A DNA stretch of 64,000 nt from Treponema sp. (GTDB lineage Bacteria; Spirochaetota; Spirochaetia; Treponematales; Treponemataceae). Made by a program: the position numbers and the translations under genes. Of the stretch, positions 1-8,622 are shown in pieces (position 1 is the stretch's first letter; every line of letters begins with the position of its first letter). The notes under the pieces were generated by a model. It made no database searches, was not told the origin of the DNA, and saw only the letters and a program-made list of their open reading frames with translations. The stretch lies in contig JAFSJW010000039.1 in the NCBI GenBank assembly GCA_017449265.1, positions 36,493-100,492 on the forward strand. Direction: 5' to 3'.

Positions 1-198
1 CGTGAGTGCAAAGCTGAAATTCTCGTGACGAAAATATCCGGAAAAAACGGCGGCTTTTATGAGAAAATTACCGCAGCCAGAAAATGCGGCATGAGGGTTC
101 TTGCAGTAACTTCGCCCCATGAGTGCGGCGAAGGTGTGTTCAAAAGCGAAGATGAGATTCTTTCGGTTTTGGCGGAAAATATTAGAGCTGTTTCGTAA
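1..198 (+). CDS. C-terminal fragment, precorrin-6A reductase-like (CbiJ/CobK)
   Basis: The reading frame is open from the first base of the window and ends at TAA 196-198, so only the last 65 residues of an upstream gene are present. The fragment contains ILVTKISGKNGGFYEKITAA followed by a short strand (RVLAVTSP). This resembles the C-terminal end of precorrin-6A/cobalt-precorrin-6A reductases, where a V-T-K-x-S-G-x-x-G motif lies near the NADPH/substrate site of corrin-ring biosynthesis. The family assignment rests on this one motif; the rest of the protein lies outside the window. Confidence 0.5.
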   Translation, partial: RECKAEILVTKISGKNGGFYEKITAARKCGMRVLAVTSPHECGEGVFKSEDEILSVLAENIRAVS

Positions 199-243
199 AT
201 GACTAGTCGCCTTGCGCTGTGGAATTTTTCGTGGTTTTAGGCT

Positions 244-1434
244 ATGATTCAAATCATAATGAATTACGGCCATTATTTTGACTGGGCGGCTACAAGCCCC
301 CAGGATGAGGATATACTAAAAGAGGCTCTGAAAGTCTCTGTGAAGAATTTTGCAAATCCGTCTTCCACGCACAAGGCTGGAACGGCTGCAAGGAAAGTTC
401 TTGAAGATGCTAGGAAAAAGTGCGCCTCAGTTCTTGGCGTAAAAAGCGAAAGTGTTTTTTTTACTTCTGGCGGAACCGAAAGCGATGCAATTCCGCTCCT
501 TTCCGTGCTTGCGGCGGAAAGACGCGGCGGGCGCATAATCATGTCGGGCATTGAGCATCCTGCCGTAAAAAATCAGTGCGAAATGTTGGAAAAAAGCGGC
601 TTTGAAATTGTCTGCGTCAATCCTGACAAAAACGGATTCGTCGCTCCCTCCGCAATTTCTGAGAAAATTACTCCCGACACTGTTTTTGTTGCCGTTATGG
701 CAGTGAACAACGAGACCGGGTGCATACAGCCTGTGAGAAAAATAGCGCAGTTTATTTCGTCTTCTTGCGCAGGAAAGCGAAAGCCGTTTTTTCATGTTGA
801 CTGTGTTCAGGCGGCTGGAAAAATTCCGCTTGATTTTCTTGGGGCAGAAATTGACGGCGCGGCATTCAGCGCGCACAAAATATCAGGGCCGCGCGGAACA
901 GGTCTTTTGTATCTCAGAGAGCCAGCGCGGTTCAGACCGTTCCTTGTCGGAGGCGGTCAGGAGCAGGGCATACGGAGCGGAACTGAGAATCTTTTCGGGG
1001 CGGTGGCTCTTTCCAAGTGCATGGAAAAATATGTATTTATGGAAGAAAACGAGCGTTTCCTTTTGCAGAAAAATTGGACGGGCAATTTCATAAAATCACT
1101 CTCCGAAATAAAAAACTGCCGTCTTGTTCCACCAATTAGAGCCGACTTGTCGCCAGATGCGCAGGAAAAATTCTCTCCGTGGGTCGTTCAGGCGGCTTTT
1201 TTGGGAATTCCTGGGCAGGTCATGGTTCGCGCGCTTGACGCGAAAGGATTTTGCATCTCAACGGGAAGCGCGTGTTCTGCAAAAAAACAGTCCAGACCTG
1301 TTCTCAGGGCGATGGGAGCTTCCCCAGAGATTCAGGATTCGGCTGTTCGCTTCAGCTTCGGATTTTCAACGAGCGAGCAGGGCATGAATGAGCTTTTGGC
1401 CGCTGTAAGAGAAATTGTGAAGGAATTTGCATAG
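244..1434 (+). CDS. Cysteine desulfurase, NifS/IscS-like
   Basis: PLP-dependent class V aminotransferase fold that releases sulfur from cysteine as enzyme-bound persulfide for Fe-S cluster or thio-cofactor assembly. Seen: N-terminal YFDWAATSP, cofactor-binding TSGGTESD near residue 74, HVDCVQAAG near 184, Schiff-base lysine 212 in SAHKISGPRGTG, RSGTEN near 245, and catalytic Cys344 in STGSACSAKK. Length (396 aa) is normal for the family. An internal ATG at 259 is an equally plausible start; neither has a strong Shine-Dalgarno. No IscU or thiI-like partner is adjacent, so which pathway it serves is open. It is followed after 3 nt by a lipoprotein gene. Confidence 0.9.
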   Translation: MIQIIMNYGHYFDWAATSPQDEDILKEALKVSVKNFANPSSTHKAGTAARKVLEDARKKCASVLGVKSESVFFTSGGTESDAIPLLSVLAAERRGGRIIMSGIEHPAVKNQCEMLEKSGFEIVCVNPDKNGFVAPSAISEKITPDTVFVAVMAVNNETGCIQPVRKIAQFISSSCAGKRKPFFHVDCVQAAGKIPLDFLGAEIDGAAFSAHKISGPRGTGLLYLREPARFRPFLVGGGQEQGIRSGTENLFGAVALSKCMEKYVFMEENERFLLQKNWTGNFIKSLSEIKNCRLVPPIRADLSPDAQEKFSPWVVQAAFLGIPGQVMVRALDAKGFCISTGSACSAKKQSRPVLRAMGASPEIQDSAVRFSFGFSTSEQGMNELLAAVREIVKEFA

Positions 1435-1437
1435 CAT

Positions 1438-2178
1438 ATGAGAAAAAAAAATGCGTCTTTTTTTATTCCTTTTTTGATTTTCGTTCTCTTTCTTTTTTTA
1501 TTATCTTCTTGCAAAAAGGAAAAGGAAGAGGAGGTTTCTGACGGCGGAACTATTGATTTTGGTAGCGATGAGGTTATAAATATCGGAAATTACGCTTTTT
1601 TCGAGCCGTTCGGAATCAATCAGAGCGAAAACATGGATTTCATGCGGTTTGACTCTGCCGAGGAGATTTTTTCCAGACTTTTGTCCGGAGACATTGATTT
1701 GGGATACATTCCTTCCGAGTGCCTTGAGAAACTTTCTAGGCGCGAGTCTTTGGAAAATGCCATCGTTCCTCTCGGACCTGTCCAAAAAGAGCGTTTTTTT
1801 ATAGTAGCAAGAAAAGATTCAAAGATTCTGTTTGACAGAAACGGCTTTTCGTTTGATGATATAAGGAAAGAAAATGAAAAAATCCTGTGCTTCAACTTTT
1901 CGATAAGCTCTTATTACAAGGCTATGGAAAATATTTTTGATTTGCTGGATTTTTCGCTTTCAAACGACCAGCTGATTCCCGCGCTTGTTTCAGGGAAATA
2001 TTCTTATGCAATCCTCCCGATTGAATATGCGGAGCTTGCGGTAAGAAAATCTCCTGACTTGCACAAAGCAGTTGAGCTGGACGGCGTGAGCGGATTTGTT
2101 TTTCCGGAAATTGTCCTTGCGGCAAACGGAAGATTTTACAAAAATCATCTTGATTTGTTCGGGACAATTGTCAAGTAG
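1438..2178 (+). CDS. Substrate-binding-like lipoprotein
   Basis: 246 aa. The N-terminus is a hydrophobic signal peptide ending in LLSSC at residues 21-25, a lipobox, so the mature protein should be a membrane-anchored lipoprotein. The rest resembles a small periplasmic-binding fold of the NMT1/phosphonate-binding kind, with phrases such as SGDIDLGYIP and SGKYSYAILPIEYAELA that match the usual 'lobe' pattern of detecting and passing a solute. No permease or ATPase is adjacent. It starts 3 nt after the desulfurase stop and is probably co-transcribed with it. Ligand unknown. Confidence 0.65.
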   Translation: MRKKNASFFIPFLIFVLFLFLLSSCKKEKEEEVSDGGTIDFGSDEVINIGNYAFFEPFGINQSENMDFMRFDSAEEIFSRLLSGDIDLGYIPSECLEKLSRRESLENAIVPLGPVQKERFFIVARKDSKILFDRNGFSFDDIRKENEKILCFNFSISSYYKAMENIFDLLDFSLSNDQLIPALVSGKYSYAILPIEYAELAVRKSPDLHKAVELDGVSGFVFPEIVLAANGRFYKNHLDLFGTIVK

Positions 2179-2181
2179 ACT

Positions 2182-2329
2182 AGTTTCCGAACAGCTCTAT
2201 TAGACCTGTTCGGAAACCTATTGTTTCCTCACTGTTCTTGCGTAATTTTTCAGGCTAAAGCCTTGCAAAATTACAGAATTTCTAAGGTTGCTGTTCGGAA
2301 AACTGAAGTTTCCGAACAGCTCTATTGAA
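2182..2329 (-). repeat. Full-length MITE-like palindromic repeat (family A, copy 1)
   Basis: Inverse-orientation copy of the ~127-bp element also found at 42804-42931 and 48760-48887. Its ends carry inverted repeats with core CTGTTCGGAAAC, and the inside holds a hairpin GTAATTTTGCAAGGC / GCCTGAAAAATTAC. An extra half palindrome (TTTCCGAACAGCTCTA) lies at its left edge. The near identity of the three copies suggests recent spread. It fills most of the intergenic gap before the phosphoribosyltransferase. Confidence 0.85.
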
Positions 2330-2372
2330 TCAACAGGCTGATAAATTCGGCGTATAAAGGAGGCAGTGCCTT

Positions 2373-2984
2373 ATGAAAGAATTTTTGGATTACGAAACCG
2401 TAAGAAACAATGCCATAAAGCTTGCGGACAAGATTTTTTGTGACGGATTCGTTCCGGATGTGATTTATTCTTCGCTTAGAGGCGGGGCTTACATGGCGAA
2501 TGTGATAAGCGAGTACTTTAAGCTTGTTCTGAAAGGAAAAAAGCCCGTCCTTTATGCGGCAGTCGTGGCGCGCTCCTACACGGATGTGAATCAGTGCGGT
2601 CAAATTCGCATTGACGGCTGGACTTATTCCCCCGAGTACTTGCGCGCTGGGGACAAAATTCTTCTCGTGGACGACATCTGCGACAGCGGCAACACAATCC
2701 GCTTTCTTGTTGAAGTGCTCATGTCCCACGGAATTCCACGGGACGACATAAAGGTAGTCGTGCATGATTACAAGAATTTCTTGTACAAAGAGCCTCTGAA
2801 AGTTATTCCGGACTATTATTGCCGAAAAATTGACATACCTTCTCCTTCTGAGGACAGGTGGATTCATTTTTTGAGCCACGAGCTTGTGGGGCTTTCCGAG
2901 GAAGAGCTTTGCGAACATTATTTCAAAGATGATGCGGAACTTCGTCCTGTTTTCGAGCGAATAGGATTTGTCGGGAAAAAATAG
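2373..2984 (+). CDS. Phosphoribosyltransferase
   Basis: 203 aa cytosolic type I phosphoribosyltransferase. The PRPP-binding signature ILLVDDICDSGNT is at residues 96-108 and a substrate loop region (SSLRGGAYMAN) at 33-43. The overall length and a C-terminal extension resemble xanthine/hypoxanthine-type enzymes that salvage purine bases, but the base specificity cannot be read from the motif. A strong AAGGAGG lies about 11 nt before ATG 2373. The next gene starts 3 nt after the stop, so the two are probably one transcript. Confidence 0.8.
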   Translation: MKEFLDYETVRNNAIKLADKIFCDGFVPDVIYSSLRGGAYMANVISEYFKLVLKGKKPVLYAAVVARSYTDVNQCGQIRIDGWTYSPEYLRAGDKILLVDDICDSGNTIRFLVEVLMSHGIPRDDIKVVVHDYKNFLYKEPLKVIPDYYCRKIDIPSPSEDRWIHFLSHELVGLSEEELCEHYFKDDAELRPVFERIGFVGKK

Positions 2985-2987
2985 GAG

Positions 2988-4928
2988 ATGAAAAAATCGT
3001 TTCTTCTTTTTCTTGTCATCTTTCTGCGCTCATTTTTTCTCTTCGCGTCTGATAAAAGCCGCATTCTTTCCCCCTCAGAAGGTGTGTGGGCCAATAAGCA
3101 GTGTCTTTTCGTTGATTTGAAGGATGGCGAGGAATGTTATTACTCACTGTCAGGCTCTGACCCGCTTGAGTCGGGCTTCGTGTACGATGGTCCCGTTCTT
3201 TTGGATGCAGCTGGTAAAGTCTTTGTGAAAGTGACGGTTCTGAAAATTGGCGGAGGTCTTTCTGAAAAAGAAGAATATGACATATCTTATTCCGTAGATG
3301 AGTTCTACGGTTCTGAAAAGGCTGTCTCAGATTTTGTGCGCGAATCCGCGTCAAGGGGCGTAGTTTCCGTGAACACGGCAAAATCCCTTGATATTCCTGC
3401 GGAACTGAAATATTCTTTCTGGGACGCAAAGCCAGTTTTGGACGGAAAATCTTTGCGTGTCCGCCGTGAGAACAATCTTTCCCGCTATGTTCCCTGCACT
3501 GTCTCTGACGGAAATCATAACTGGCGTTTTTTGGTTTATGTCTCTTCAATTGAGCTGAACCCTGATTTTAAGGAAACTTCAGGATATGAGGCTGGGGAGG
3601 GGCTTAAAGCTGCCACAGTCATAGTCTACGGAACTAACGGCGGAAACGAGCCTCTGACTTTTGCGCCTGACAATGTTCCTGAAGGCGGGGAGCTTTCCAT
3701 AAGGCTTCTGACAGCAGGAATCCGTGGCGAGAGCGTAAGGCGTACTCTTTACAAAGGATTTTCCATAGATGCCCTTGACGGAGAGGAAATCTGCGGAACA
3801 GCTTGCTTTGAGGTGTTCAGGGACGATGAGCCTTTCGGAGTGGCGAGTATCCCGTTCAGCATAGACAGAAAAAAGCCAGAGAAGCCTGGTTTTGCCCCGG
3901 CTCCTGGTTGCGAGGGGGCGCGGGGAAAAGCCGAGATTGTTGTTAGCTCTGAAGAGTCTAGCAGGCGTTTTTTTTCTGTAAAAGGGCCTTTTTTTGGCGC
4001 GCCTTTCGGCAATGAGTCGGCTGGCTTTTTCCTTGACGGAAGCGAGACATTCCGGCCTGTGTCTTGGAATGAGAAAATCGTCCTTCTTCCTGTGAGAAAT
4101 AAAACCACATGGTACAAGATTTTTGCGTACACAATGGATAGCGCAGGAAACAAAAGCGATATTTCAGAACACGATGTTGTTATTGACCCGTTCACATACT
4201 ATTTCGTGGAAAAATCAAGCGAGAAGGACGGTGACGGAAGCAGACGCTCTCCGTTTACAAAAACTGCCCAGGTTTTTGAGGCTGCAAAAAAATCTCCGGG
4301 AGCGCGTTTTTTCGTTGACGGAACTTTGCGTCTTTCCGAAGGAAAAAATGCAATGCCGTTCCAATGTTCTTTTTCGGGAACGACGGATTCAAAAATCATA
4401 ATTCCTGGGAACGGTTTTGTTTCGATGAACGGAGCAAAAATCGCTTTGGACGGCTTTGTGATTGAGCGGGAGTCTGGTGCGGCGGAAAAAATGTTCGTAA
4501 TGGAAAAATCTTCTCTTTCCATTGAAAACTGTGAGATTGTCGGAAATTTTGATTTTAATGCCGTCGCTTTTCAGATAATCGACTCTGATTTGGAGCTTTC
4601 GGACTCTGGGCTTACCGTTCAGGGAACATCATATTCCTGCCCTGTTATGTCAGAACGCTCGGAAATCAAAATTTCTTCATCCCGCGTTTCGGCAATCGGT
4701 AACACTGCCGTATGTTTCAGTGCGGAGGGCGGAAGTTTTTCAATGGACTCTTCTTTATGCCGCTCAATCGCTCATTTTGGCAGAATCGCGGAGCTTGTTT
4801 CATCAAAGACAGTCTTGAAAGAAAATGCCTATCAGTGCGATTTTGATATAAAGATGCGGAACAGTAGCCTAATATGGACAGGCGAAAATGAAACTGATTC
4901 TTTTTTCGGAGCAACGCTTTTTAGGTAA
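2988..4928 (+). CDS. Large exported beta-rich protein of unknown function
   Basis: 646 aa with an N-terminal signal peptide (residues 1-20, ending FLFAS). The first part is made of beta-sandwich-like repeats, including a chitobiase/FN3-like opening (ILSPSEGVW...YYSLSGSDP). From about residue 410 (YFVEKSSEKDGDGSRRSPF) it changes to a run of short strands of the form x-I-x-x-S-x-L, typical of a right-handed parallel beta-helix. It probably sits in the periplasm or on the cell surface. No catalytic residues recognised. A GGAG just before ATG, overlapping the previous stop, supports the start. Confidence 0.6.
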   Translation: MKKSFLLFLVIFLRSFFLFASDKSRILSPSEGVWANKQCLFVDLKDGEECYYSLSGSDPLESGFVYDGPVLLDAAGKVFVKVTVLKIGGGLSEKEEYDISYSVDEFYGSEKAVSDFVRESASRGVVSVNTAKSLDIPAELKYSFWDAKPVLDGKSLRVRRENNLSRYVPCTVSDGNHNWRFLVYVSSIELNPDFKETSGYEAGEGLKAATVIVYGTNGGNEPLTFAPDNVPEGGELSIRLLTAGIRGESVRRTLYKGFSIDALDGEEICGTACFEVFRDDEPFGVASIPFSIDRKKPEKPGFAPAPGCEGARGKAEIVVSSEESSRRFFSVKGPFFGAPFGNESAGFFLDGSETFRPVSWNEKIVLLPVRNKTTWYKIFAYTMDSAGNKSDISEHDVVIDPFTYYFVEKSSEKDGDGSRRSPFTKTAQVFEAAKKSPGARFFVDGTLRLSEGKNAMPFQCSFSGTTDSKIIIPGNGFVSMNGAKIALDGFVIERESGAAEKMFVMEKSSLSIENCEIVGNFDFNAVAFQIIDSDLELSDSGLTVQGTSYSCPVMSERSEIKISSSRVSAIGNTAVCFSAEGGSFSMDSSLCRSIAHFGRIAELVSSKTVLKENAYQCDFDIKMRNSSLIWTGENETDSFFGATLFR

Positions 4929-4950
4929 CGGCTGATTATGGAGGTTTTTT

Positions 4951-5556
4951 ATGTTTGTTGCGGGACTTGATGAGGCTGGACGAGGTCCTCTTGCAGGGCC
5001 TGTTACTGCTGGATGTGTAATTCTGCCTGATGATTTTCCTGTGGGGATTCTTAACGATTCAAAAAAGCTTTCCGAGAAAAAGCGTGAGTCCGCTGAAAAA
5101 GTCATAATTGAAAAAGCCTGCTGGGGACTCGGAGTCGTCGGGCATGAAAAAATCGATGAGATAAATATTTTGAACGCATCTCTTCTTGCTATGAGCCTTG
5201 CGTATGACGATATGATGAAAAAATTCCCTGAGTGGGCGGAAAAAAACGGAATCACGCTTCCTTCTGATTTTTTTGAAAGGCAGAAAGAGCTTGTCGAAGC
5301 TATAGCTGACGGTAATCGTGTTCCAAAAATACTTTGCTCGGTCAGAAGCGAGGTAAAAGCCGACGGAAAATTCCCATGCGTCATGGCAGCGAGTATAATA
5401 GCGAAAGTTGAGCGCGACAAGATGATGGTTCAGGCGGACAAGCTATATCCACAGTACGGATATGCTAAGCACAAGGGCTATCCCACCAAAACACACAAGG
5501 AAATCTGCCGCAGGATTGGGCCAAGCCCTATCCAAAGGCTTAGTTTTAAATATTAG
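4951..5556 (+). CDS. rnhB: Ribonuclease HII
   Basis: Cleaves the RNA strand of RNA-DNA hybrids and starts removal of single misincorporated ribonucleotides. The N-terminal GLDEAGRGPLAGPV (catalytic Asp7-Glu8) and the later VMAASIIAKVERD block carry the metal-binding acidic residues; the C-terminal GYPTKTH and IGPSPIQRLSF are typical. 201 aa, full length. A GGAGG 7 nt before ATG fixes the start. The TAG stop lies inside a short family-A palindrome, so the repeat forms the 3' end of this gene. Confidence 0.95.
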   Translation: MFVAGLDEAGRGPLAGPVTAGCVILPDDFPVGILNDSKKLSEKKRESAEKVIIEKACWGLGVVGHEKIDEINILNASLLAMSLAYDDMMKKFPEWAEKNGITLPSDFFERQKELVEAIADGNRVPKILCSVRSEVKADGKFPCVMAASIIAKVERDKMMVQADKLYPQYGYAKHKGYPTKTHKEICRRIGPSPIQRLSFKY

Positions 5557-5592
5557 ACATGTTCGGAAACATCAGTTTTCCGAACATGTCTA
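5553..5592. repeat. Short family-A palindrome
   Basis: A 40-bp near-perfect palindrome, TTAGACATGTTCGGAAAC then TTTTCCGAACATGTCTA around an ATCAG loop. It equals the two ends of the full element fused without the interior. It includes the stop codon of rnhB and could fold as a hairpin at the transcript end. Confidence 0.85.
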
Positions 5593-5615
5593 TTGATTAC
5601 AGGAGACATGATAAA

Positions 5616-6245
5616 ATGGCACCTAAGATAAAATTTTCAAAAGAAGAGATAATTGCTGCCGCACTGGACCTTGCCCGTAAAGAGGGGATAGATGCTGTTA
5701 CGGCTCGTAAGCTCGGAGATAAGCTCGGAGTGTCGCCGCGCCCGATTTTCACATGGTTTGACAATATGGGGCAAGTCAGATTAGCTGTTTATGATGCGGC
5801 AAAGACGGTTTTCAAACAGTATATGGAGAAAGGTCTTTCCGAGCCTATTCCTTTTTTGGGAGCAGGAAGACAACACATTTGCTTTGCAAAGGAAGAGACC
5901 TGGCTCTATAAGCTCTTGTTTTTAACAAAACCGAACGGAACTTCTGGCGGCGTGCAGGAAAACATGGAATTCATGCAGGAGCTGGTTCTGGATTCTGTTA
6001 TGCGCATTTACAATATGAGCGAGGCGGCTGCCAAAAAGTATTTCAGAAATATGTGGCTCGTTTCGACCAGCTTTGCGACTATGATTGTTACGGATGATTG
6101 TCCGTTTACGGACGAAGAGATGAGTCAGATTTTGTCTGAAATAAGCCTTTCGGTTTGCATGGGGCTTAAAAAAGTAAAAGGCATGGCGGATGGAAGTTTC
6201 GACCGCGATGCAATTTTTTCTGAGCTTAAGAGCGAATATGTATAG
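5616..6245 (+). CDS. TetR-family transcriptional regulator (paralogue 1)
   Basis: 209 aa. The N-terminal helix-turn-helix spans residues 8-50 (EEIIAAALDLARKEGIDAVTARKLGDKLGVSPRPIFTWF), followed by an all-helical ligand/dimer domain. It is closely similar along its length to the regulator at 11345, sharing PIFTWFD-MGQ, LYKLLFLTKPNG, FATMIVTDDCP and FDRDA. The pair is therefore a duplication flanking the TonB operon. ATG 5616 is chosen because AGGAG precedes it and MAPKIKF aligns with MPPRVKF of the paralogue. No copy of the paralogue's operator is seen upstream. Confidence 0.85.
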   Translation: MAPKIKFSKEEIIAAALDLARKEGIDAVTARKLGDKLGVSPRPIFTWFDNMGQVRLAVYDAAKTVFKQYMEKGLSEPIPFLGAGRQHICFAKEETWLYKLLFLTKPNGTSGGVQENMEFMQELVLDSVMRIYNMSEAAAKKYFRNMWLVSTSFATMIVTDDCPFTDEEMSQILSEISLSVCMGLKKVKGMADGSFDRDAIFSELKSEYV

Positions 6246-6293
6246 GACTTGCTGGTAAGGCTAGTGATATTTTTCCGTAAAATCTGGTGGTTG

Positions 6294-6316
6294 CACCTTT
6301 GGCGAAGCCAAAGGTG
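6294..6316. terminator. Hairpin between convergent genes
   Basis: Perfect 10-bp stem CACCTTTGGC / GCCAAAGGTG with a GAA loop between the convergent TetR and tonB genes. No clear T-run follows on either strand, so it is a weak terminator or simply a structural hairpin. Confidence 0.45.
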
Positions 6317-6363
6317 GCCACAAACTCGCGGATTAGTCCTGAACAAATCGATGGTTGAGCTTG

Positions 6364-7047
6364 TTAGTTCAATGTGAATTTCACAGGATACCTGTAGCGG
6401 ACGGCGCAGTTTTTTCCGTTCGCGCTTGCAGGAATGCACGAAAGACCTTCAAATGTTTTTACTGCGGACTGTGCGAATCCGTATCCAGGGTCTTTCAGCA
6501 CTTTTATTTTTCTTATTACGCCGCGTGAGTCTATGAAAAGCTCCAGGTACACTACAGCTTCGATTCCCTGCTTTAATGCCATTTGCGGGTATACGATTCT
6601 TGATATTACTTCCTTGCTGGGAATAACAGGTACAGAAGAAATCTTGTGTTGCGGAAGATATGTAATTTCTCCCGAATCGTCAGATGATTGCTCTTTTTGT
6701 TCTTCCTGAACTTTTTCGGCTGTCTCCACGATTTTTTCCGCCGCTTTCGGCTGCTCAGGAACAACGAGAGTGTCTTTTTCAACTGGAGGCGGCTCCTGAG
6801 TTTTCGGTGGCTTTGGCGGCTCTGGGACAGGCTCTTTCTTTATTTCTGGCTGGGGAGGGGGCGGAAGATATTCCTGAATGTCAACGAGCTTGAACACTTC
6901 TTCTTCCTCAGGCTCAGATTTCTTTAAGTCGTCTTTGCGCACTGAGAAATTGAAGAGATAAATCGCCGCCACATGTAGGAGAAAAACTGCGGCAAAGAGC
7001 AGCGGACGGAGATACGGCGAATACTTTGCGATTTTTTCCTCACTCAT
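6364..7047 (-). CDS. tonB: TonB energy-transducing protein
   Basis: 227 aa. One N-terminal membrane helix (about residues 12-33), then a long Pro/Glu/Lys-rich periplasm-spanning stretch (PPPPQPEIKKEPVPEPPKPP near 60-80), then a C-terminal domain with the YPQMALKQGIEAVVYLELFI pattern that contacts the TonB box of outer-membrane receptors. It transmits proton-motive force from ExbB/ExbD to the receptor encoded upstream. Its ATG overlaps the stop of the preceding exbD by one base (TAATG), implying translational coupling. It is last in the operon. Confidence 0.92.
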   Translation of the reverse strand: MSEEKIAKYSPYLRPLLFAAVFLLHVAAIYLFNFSVRKDDLKKSEPEEEEVFKLVDIQEYLPPPPQPEIKKEPVPEPPKPPKTQEPPPVEKDTLVVPEQPKAAEKIVETAEKVQEEQKEQSSDDSGEITYLPQHKISSVPVIPSKEVISRIVYPQMALKQGIEAVVYLELFIDSRGVIRKIKVLKDPGYGFAQSAVKTFEGLSCIPASANGKNCAVRYRYPVKFTLN

Positions 7048-7451
7048 TATGATTTTTCCTTCACTACGAAACTTACCACTCTGTGCTGAAGAGATTGCAG
7101 GACAGAAACAACGGAATTGACATATTTGTAAGGAGTGTCCTTGTCCGCAATTACATGAATGCGGACATTCTGGTTCTCTGAAATCGCGCTTACAATTGCC
7201 CTTTCAAGAGCCAGAGAATCAAGCTCTTTTCCGTTTGCCGAGACAATGCCGTTTTTCTGAATCCAAATCTCAAAGTTCGAGTTCGCCTGAGTCTTTTCAA
7301 GCACAGTGCTCTCAGAATAATTGATTTTTTCTTCATAACGCTGGTTCATCAGCGAAATAAGCATAATGAAAATCAAAAGAAGAAAGCCGATGTCGGACAT
7401 TGATGATGTTGTGATTGACGGATTTCGGCGCTTTTTCTTCATGTTCACCAT
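7047..7451 (-). CDS. exbD: ExbD/TolR-family protein (second copy)
   Basis: 134 aa: short cytoplasmic N-terminus, one membrane helix (SDIGFLLLIFIMLISLM, residues 19-35) with the conserved Asp of the proton channel, and a periplasmic domain. It couples proton flow to TonB. A second, different exbD lies just upstream, which suggests a heteromeric ExbD complex. The start ATG 7451 follows AGGAG provided at the 3' edge of a family-B multi-hairpin element; an internal ATG three codons later is less well placed. Confidence 0.88.
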   Translation of the reverse strand: MVNMKKKRRNPSITTSSMSDIGFLLLIFIMLISLMNQRYEEKINYSESTVLEKTQANSNFEIWIQKNGIVSANGKELDSLALERAIVSAISENQNVRIHVIADKDTPYKYVNSVVSVLQSLQHRVVSFVVKEKS

Positions 7452-7468
7452 AAATCACTCCTATAAAA

Positions 7469-7567
7469 CCTCCGCGTTAGCGGTCGTGCATGGAGGCACG
7501 AAATTGCAGTTTTGCCAACGGCAAAATCTGCCAATGATAAAAATTACACGGATGTAATTTTTATCAT
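7469..7567 (-). repeat. Family-B multi-hairpin element before exbD (copy B1)
   Basis: Read on the minus strand it contains four successive hairpins: TGATAAAAATTACA/TGTAATTTTTATCA; GCAGATTTTGCC/GGCAAAACTGC; CGTGC-CTCCAT-GCACG; CCGC-TAAC-GCGG. It ends 11 nt before the AGGAG of the downstream exbD. The first hairpin also supplies the TGA stop of the upstream exbD. It is homologous to elements at 23145, 24497 and 55254, all placed in the same way. Confidence 0.85.
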
Positions 7568-7971
7568 GCCTCCTCACCCATTCTGAACGAAAAATTCTCA
7601 ACTTTCAGTCTTCGCACAGTCATAATCACATCGACGACTTTCTGATACGGAACTTCCTGGTCAATCGTGAGAAGAAAAGTCATGTTCGGCCATTTCTTTA
7701 GCTTTTCGTCTATCGTGCGGGACAAATCTTCCGCCCGGATTTTTTTTCCGTTCATAAGAATACTCCCATCGGCGCGTAGGGCGCATTTGAGAATATCCTC
7801 ATTATGAACGATAATGGGTTTGTCCTTTGACGGAAGATTCAGAAGAAATCCCTTGTTCACATTGAAGCCTGCGATTACGATAAAAAATATTATCAGAAGG
7901 AAGGACAGGTCGTTCAAAGACCCGGAGCTTCCTGCGTCCTCAACTTTGTGCCTTACGAACCGTTTAATCAT
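7564..7971 (-). CDS. exbD: ExbD/TolR-family protein (first copy)
   Basis: 135 aa, single membrane helix (LNDLSFLLIIFFIVIAGF near residues 18-35) with the conserved channel Asp, and a periplasmic domain ending VENFSFRMGEEA. Partner of the ExbB-like protein encoded 9 nt upstream in the TonB energising complex. It differs clearly from the second exbD downstream, so they are not a recent duplication. The TGA stop is contributed by the first hairpin of the family-B element. Confidence 0.88.
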   Translation of the reverse strand: MIKRFVRHKVEDAGSSGSLNDLSFLLIIFFIVIAGFNVNKGFLLNLPSKDKPIIVHNEDILKCALRADGSILMNGKKIRAEDLSRTIDEKLKKWPNMTFLLTIDQEVPYQKVVDVIMTVRRLKVENFSFRMGEEA

Positions 7972-7980
7972 TTTTTCCGC

Positions 7981-8607
7981 CTATGATTCAATGAGGACAG
8001 GAACAAGGTCGTTGATTGCCTTAGATGTTTCTGCCGCAAAAGTGTCGATTTTCTGAATCAGAAGATTGTACGCTACGAGAGCGACGATTGCGATAATCAG
8101 ACCGAATACTGTCGTAATCAAGGCTTCGTAGATTCCGCCTGCGACGAGCTGCGCGTTCACATCTGTTGCCTCTGCGATTGACTGGAATGCCCCTATCATT
8201 CCGGAAACAGTTCCGAGAAAACCTGTGAGCGGCGCAAGTGAAGAAAGAGCCGTAAGATAATTGAAGCCGCTTTCCATTCTGCGAAGTCTTTCTTGTGCCT
8301 CCGCCTCCGCCGCACGCTCCATTCTGCTCTCGCCATATTTTGCGTTCTGTAGGAGCACAAGTAGGATTGAGGCCGCTGTCTGCCTTCTTTTGCAGTTCAG
8401 AAGATAATGCACGGCTTCTTCTTTTTTTCCTTGTGAAATAAAAAATTTTATCTTCTTGCAAAGAAATCCTACACGGCAGTCATGCCAGACAAGGTAAACG
8501 CACCTTTCTATGACGATTGCGACTGTTGCAACGGAAAAAGCAAGCAGAACCCACATGAAAGGCCCTCCCAGCTTGAACAACTCGATTAGCTTGAATCCGT
8601 TTTCCAT
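7981..8607 (-). CDS. exbB: ExbB/TolQ/MotA-type proton channel protein
   Basis: 208 aa with three predicted membrane helices (about 15-38, 110-135, 155-180). The family block ALSSLAPLTGFLGTVSGMIGAF lies near residue 125, followed by GGIYEALITTVFGLIIAIVALVAYN. It forms the pentameric inner-membrane channel that, with ExbD, energises TonB. Gene order receptor-exbB-exbD-exbD-tonB with short gaps indicates one operon read on the minus strand. Confidence 0.92.
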   Translation of the reverse strand: MENGFKLIELFKLGGPFMWVLLAFSVATVAIVIERCVYLVWHDCRVGFLCKKIKFFISQGKKEEAVHYLLNCKRRQTAASILLVLLQNAKYGESRMERAAEAEAQERLRRMESGFNYLTALSSLAPLTGFLGTVSGMIGAFQSIAEATDVNAQLVAGGIYEALITTVFGLIIAIVALVAYNLLIQKIDTFAAETSKAINDLVPVLIES

Positions 8608-8622
8608 TTTCGTTTCTCCTCG